DNA of 9,220 nucleotides from positions 1 to 9,220 of the forward strand of contig JBOGIQ010000251.1 in assembly GCA_050742535.1 (NCBI GenBank). Reading direction: 5' to 3'. Below are positions 6,800-9,220 of this stretch, in pieces; position 1 is the first letter of the stretch, and the number at the start of each line of letters is the position of its first letter. Source of the stretch: Gp6-AA40 sp050742535. Its GTDB lineage: Bacteria > Acidobacteriota > Vicinamibacteria > Vicinamibacterales > UBA2999. The notes below the pieces were generated by a model, which had not been told where the DNA came from, did no database searches, and saw nothing but the letters and a program-made list of their open reading frames with translations. The position numbers and the translations under genes were made by a program.

Positions 6800-6842
6800 G
6801 CTTGGCGTCCGTCCGCTTTCTTCTTACTGGCGGTTGGACTAA
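6800..6842 (+). pseudogene. Scarred duplicate of the MFS gene's 3' end
   Basis: This segment aligns with the end of the MFS gene. Positions 6811-6833 match 3224-3246 at 22 of 23 bases (GTCCGCTTT, then TTCTTACTGGCGG). After a single base, 6835-6849 match 3289-3303 at 15 of 15 bases (TGGACTAAACGTTCG), including the MFS TAA stop and the start of the array. A 41-bp stretch of the MFS end is missing between the two matches. A weaker match extends left to 6800/3212 with two substitutions and one gap, then homology stops. It cannot encode anything and is a footprint of duplication or rearrangement. Confidence 0.8.
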
Positions 6843-6843
6843 A

Positions 6844-6932
6844 CGTTCGAATCGTTCGAATCGTTCGACTCGTTCGGACCGTTCGAGTCGTTCGACTCGT
6901 TCGGACCGTTCAGATCGTTCGAGTCGTGCGTC
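6844..6932 (+). repeat. Left 9-bp tandem array of element 2
   Basis: Nine full units of the CGTTCGNNN type (consensus CGTTCGAGT, variants ending AAT, ACT, GAC, and one CGTTCAGAT) are followed by the degenerate CGTGCGTC also seen in copy 1. A 27-bp higher-order repeat is visible: units 3-5 (6862-6888) and units 6-8 (6889-6915) both run ACT, GAC, then a third unit. The extra units account exactly for the 37-bp length difference from copy 1. Confidence 0.92.
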
Positions 6933-7084
6933 AGGCGGCGGGGGCGTCGCTTCTTGTACCGCCACCGTTCGGCATTACGCTTCGCCGCCGGCGATCGCAG
7001 GTAACGCTGCAGCTTCGCAAGGGCCTGCAAGCCGCGGATCGCGAGCGAATCGAGCGCGGCGACTCCTCATCGGACAGAAAGCCT

Positions 7085-7251
7085 GCCGCGTGAGCTGTTT
7101 TGAGGAGTGCGCGCGTCTCTTCGGCTGAACCTCGCGACACGTCCAGGAACCGTACGAATTCGCCCGGGTTGTAACGGCCGAAGCCTTCGGCGACGTTGCG
7201 GTGAGCTGAGTCGCTCGAGTCGCGAATCTGATCGCGATGCTTGAAGTCGCG
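7085..7251. repeat. 167-bp near-identical core block, copy 2
   Basis: This is the partner of 3503-3669, same orientation, one silent difference (G7219 against A3637). It codes for the central part of the four-helix-bundle protein, from KHRDQIR through LLKTAHAA. Confidence 0.95.
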
Positions 7252-7433
7252 CGACGCCGGAGGTTTCTTGGTGAACTTCCGGACCGCGCGACTGAGCCTG
7301 AACATGAGCCGCCAGGTGAGGAGGTCTTCAAACCGCTCTGCGCTCTCCACACCTCGCCAGATAGGCGTGATCCGTGCCACTGCTGTTTTGCGCCGAAATC
7401 GTCTGTCAACCCACCGGGACTTGGCAGGAATTC

Positions 7434-7445
7434 CCCGCGCGCGGG
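7434..7445. repeat. 12-bp perfect GC palindrome upstream of the element 2 gene
   Basis: CCCGCGCGCGGG reads the same on both strands. It lies inside element 2 between the gene start and the AGAATGCGTAC box, in a segment that element 1 lacks. It could be part of a hairpin, but in GC-rich DNA a palindrome of this size may be chance. Confidence 0.4.
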
Positions 7446-7481
7446 CACCGTGGCTTGGCAAAGAATGCGTACTCGGAACGG

Positions 7482-7544
7482 CGAACGACTCGAACGTTTC
7501 GAACGATCCGAACGACTCGAACGACTCGAACGACTCGAACGACT
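7482..7544 (-). repeat. Right 9-bp tandem array of element 2
   Basis: Seven exact 9-bp units stand in a row: CGAACGACT, CGAACGTTT, CGAACGATC, then CGAACGACT four times. They are the reverse complement of the left-array type. The last base of the last unit is the first base of the neighbouring gene's stop codon (plus-strand TTA, 7544-7546), so array and gene end share a base. Confidence 0.92.
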
Positions 7545-9220
7545 TAAAATCCCGTCGTCAACGTCAGCGACAGCGACAGCGTTTCGCCTTCCTTGACCGA
7601 GAACTCGCGCGCGCCGCGGCGCAGCTGGCGGCGGAATTCCGGTGACGCCTGGCGGCCCTGCTCCAGCGAGTCGAGCGCCGTTGCCACGTAGCGGCCGGGA
7701 CGCAGGGCGCGAACCTCGAACCGTCCGTTCGTATCCGGCCGGACGGTGCGCACGTAGCGCATGACGACGCTGGGATCGAGTTCGTCCGCCGGCTGCACGA
7801 CGACCACGTATTGCGGGACGGTGCTCCCTTTCGCATCGGTCACATGGCCGGACACGTTCGTCAGCTTGTCCGTCATCGTGATCCGGATGCCATCAATCGA
7901 CTGGCGGCCGGCGATATCGAGCGGCATGTCCGTAATGTCCTGCCCGTCGAGTGTGACCGATTTCACCGCCCAACTCGGCAACGTCGTCAGCAACGTCAGG
8001 AAGACGCGCCCCGCGACACCGCCAAGCTGAAAGTTCCCGTTGTCGTCGAGCTCACCGTTCGCCTTGGCATCGTTTCCGCTTCCCAGTGAGAGGTTGGTCG
8101 GATCCGCGGGCATGGCGCCGACGCGCAGCCGTCCCGGGAGCGGACTCGTTTTCGGCGCCGTCCCTTCCCAGATGACGCGGCCAGTAAGCAGTGAACCTTT
8201 CGAGGTTGTGACACGAAGCCCGGCGATGTCATTGCCAGCGACGGTGATGGGAACGGAAGCCGCTTCCGGACCTTCACGTCCGGGGAGAATCTGTCTGACC
8301 TCGAGCGTATACTCGCCGGCCGCAACGCCATTGATGGCGAAGCTGCCATCCGCTCCGAGCTGGTTGAAGCTCACATTCGTCGCGGTCACACCCTGGCGCG
8401 GGAGCAGAATCACTTCCCCGGCACCAGGACGTCCCTCCGAGTCGCGCACGGTGCCGCTGATGCGCGCGAGTCTCGCTGCAATGAGGCCGAACTGGATATT
8501 CACCTCTTCGCCGATGCCGATGGTGATCGACTGGGCGTCGTTGGCGTTTGCAGTACCTGGATAGAACGTGGGCGGATAGCCGTCGCTCGGCATCGCGTTC
8601 GATGCGGACGGCAGACCGTTGACGACGACGAAGTTGGTTGGGGCGCGGACGCTGCCGTTGATGACGTACTCACCGGGCATCAATCCGTACACCCGGAATT
8701 CACCGCGATCGTCGGTGATGGCATTTCCCGCCGTCACGAGACGCCGCTGTCCGTCCTGTGCGAATTGAAACCGTTGTGCCTGCACCTGCACCTGCGGCAT
8801 CAGCTCGCCGAATTCGTCGGTGATCCGGCCGGCGATCACGCCGCCGCGCGGCAGCGCGAAATCGATCGACGCGATCGTCTCCCCGACATTCAGCGCGATC
8901 GACGTGCCGCCTTCATACGGCCGCCGCTGCCCGTACTGCAGCGAGACATAACCAGGCTTGCTGGCGCTGAGGGAAAACTTCCCGGCAGGAAGCTCGGCGA
9001 ACTCGTAGCGGCCCTCGGGATCGGTCATCACGATGCGGCGGAACGCCGGGTTTTCCGACCACTGCAGCGCCATCTGGACGCGGCGAAGCGGACCGTTGGT
9101 CACCGCCGCAACGACGCGGCCGCGAATACGCCCGGTCCCGGTGGGCTGGGGCTGGGCAGCCGTATCGCGCCGCGGCTGGCCCGGCACGGGCGCGCCGGCG
9201 TCCCCGCCGGGCACGGATGG
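7544..9220 (-). CDS. Carboxypeptidase-regulatory-like repeat protein, C-terminal part (cut by window edge)
   Basis: The frame is open to the right edge, so the true start and any signal peptide lie outside; the first in-frame GTG (9212-9214) is probably internal. About 558 residues are visible (numbered here from that GTG). They consist of successive beta-sandwich modules of the carboxypeptidase regulatory-like type, recognisable by G-x-V/I-x-G-R/T-V/I openings and D-x-x-G-x-F/Y followed by L-x-P-G-x-Y/F. These lie near 28-118 (GRIRGRVV, TDPEGRYEFAELPAGKF), 126-190 (VIAGRITDEFG, TDDRGEFRVYGLMPGEY), 250-305 (RISGTVRDSEG, GADGSFAINGVAAGEY) and 452-512 (NVSGHVTDAKG, DTNGRFEVRALRPGRY). A more divergent module covers about 340-440. 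Such proteins are usually exported or outer-membrane associated and are abundant in Acidobacteriota; no catalytic residues are seen and the role is unknown. The stop TAA touches the right array of element 2. Confidence 0.85.
   Translation of the reverse strand, partial: PSVPGGDAGAPVPGQPRRDTAAQPQPTGTGRIRGRVVAAVTNGPLRRVQMALQWSENPAFRRIVMTDPEGRYEFAELPAGKFSLSASKPGYVSLQYGQRRPYEGGTSIALNVGETIASIDFALPRGGVIAGRITDEFGELMPQVQVQAQRFQFAQDGQRRLVTAGNAITDDRGEFRVYGLMPGEYVINGSVRAPTNFVVVNGLPSASNAMPSDGYPPTFYPGTANANDAQSITIGIGEEVNIQFGLIAARLARISGTVRDSEGRPGAGEVILLPRQGVTATNVSFNQLGADGSFAINGVAAGEYTLEVRQILPGREGPEAASVPITVAGNDIAGLRVTTSKGSLLTGRVIWEGTAPKTSPLPGRLRVGAMPADPTNLSLGSGNDAKANGELDDNGNFQLGGVAGRVFLTLLTTLPSWAVKSVTLDGQDITDMPLDIAGRQSIDGIRITMTDKLTNVSGHVTDAKGSTVPQYVVVVQPADELDPSVVMRYVRTVRPDTNGRFEVRALRPGRYVATALDSLEQGRQASPEFRRQLRRGAREFSVKEGETLSLSLTLTTGF

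Larger units (their letters stand above)
6839..7350 (-). pseudogene. Four-helix-bundle gene of element 2, frameshifted
   Basis: This is the second copy of the intervening-sequence-type four-helix-bundle gene. Starting from a GTG at 7350 it reads VESAERFEDLLTWRLMFRLSRAVRKFT, then the shared core DQIRDSSDSAHRNVAEGFGRY and EFVRFLDVSRGSAEETRALL. It therefore keeps the N-terminal FxDLxxW segment that copy 1 lacks. Between 7054 and 7084 it has 31 bases where copy 1 has 32 (3471-3502), a one-base deletion that throws the end out of frame; the frame as written then runs on to a stop at 6931. In the restored frame the protein continues ALAKLQRYLRSPAAKRNAERWRY and ends with an Asn/Ser/Asp/Pro repeat tail encoded by the array, stopping at TAG (plus-strand CTA, 6839-6841). 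The open frame also extends upstream to 7461, but the added residues look unlike the family. An altered but functional C-terminus cannot be excluded. Confidence 0.75.
6844..7544. mobile_element. Candidate IVS-like element, copy 2
   Basis: This 701-bp unit repeats the architecture of element 1 in the same orientation: left array (6844-6932), minus-strand four-helix-bundle gene, AGAATGCGTAC box (7462-7472), inverted right array (7482-7544). It is larger because both arrays are longer and because it keeps about 110 bp upstream of the gene that copy 1 has lost. The left and right arms share at least 16 bp of perfect complementarity (for example CGTTCGAGTCGTTCGA, 6880-6895, against the right array). 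The right arm overlaps the stop codon of the following gene. Like copy 1 it is not inside an rRNA gene, and no transposase is present. Confidence 0.5.

Noticed and set aside
7351..7461. A longer N-terminus for the element 2 four-helix-bundle protein, starting at 7461
   Set aside because: The frame is open, but the 37 extra residues are Arg-rich, unlike the family, and begin at a TTG; the family-like sequence starts near the GTG at 7350.
3298..7544. A diversity-generating retroelement
   Set aside because: The four-helix-bundle proteins are distant relatives of Avd, but no reverse transcriptase frame lies in the window, and the differences between the copies are not the adenine-specific changes expected of a template/variable repeat pair.

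Overview
The window is GC-rich, densely packed bacterial chromosome. A multi-domain carboxypeptidase-regulatory-like protein, an ABC permease with a large soluble tail, and genes of the four-helix-bundle (23S intervening-sequence) family fit an Acidobacteriota genome, perhaps Vicinamibacteria. That placement is inferred from gene style, not from a marker gene.

Layout. Positions 1-1977 (minus strand) hold a housekeeping run read as peroxiredoxin, then dnaB, then alr; alr is cut by the left window edge. A 41-bp divergent gap separates the peroxiredoxin from an MFS transporter on the plus strand (2019-3296). Positions 3298-3791 hold a compact element: a minus-strand four-helix-bundle gene between short 9-bp-unit arrays that are reverse complements of each other. 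Positions 3792-6746 (minus strand) hold a YtrA-type operon read as GntR regulator, ABC ATPase, ABC permease, with a clear palindromic operator at its promoter. Positions 6844-7544 hold a second copy of the element, in the same orientation, with a frameshifted four-helix-bundle gene and longer arrays. A scarred copy of the MFS gene's 3' end lies just to its left (6800-6842). Positions 7544-9220 (minus strand) hold the C-terminal part of a large repeat-domain protein that continues past the right edge.

The notable part is the pair of elements. Each has inward-facing arms of a CGTTCGAGT-like repeat, an 11-bp box (AGAATGCGTAC) just inside the right arm, and a gene related to proteins encoded by 23S rRNA intervening sequences, yet neither lies in an rRNA gene. 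The arms abut neighbouring stop codons at three of four boundaries. The two copies share a 167-bp block with a single synonymous difference, while the flanks have diverged to about 87% and 69% identity. The copies are direct repeats bracketing the whole gntR-ABC operon, so recombination between them would remove or duplicate 3,582 bp. I regard this as a candidate undescribed repeat family or mobile element. All statements come from reading the sequence; no database search was possible.
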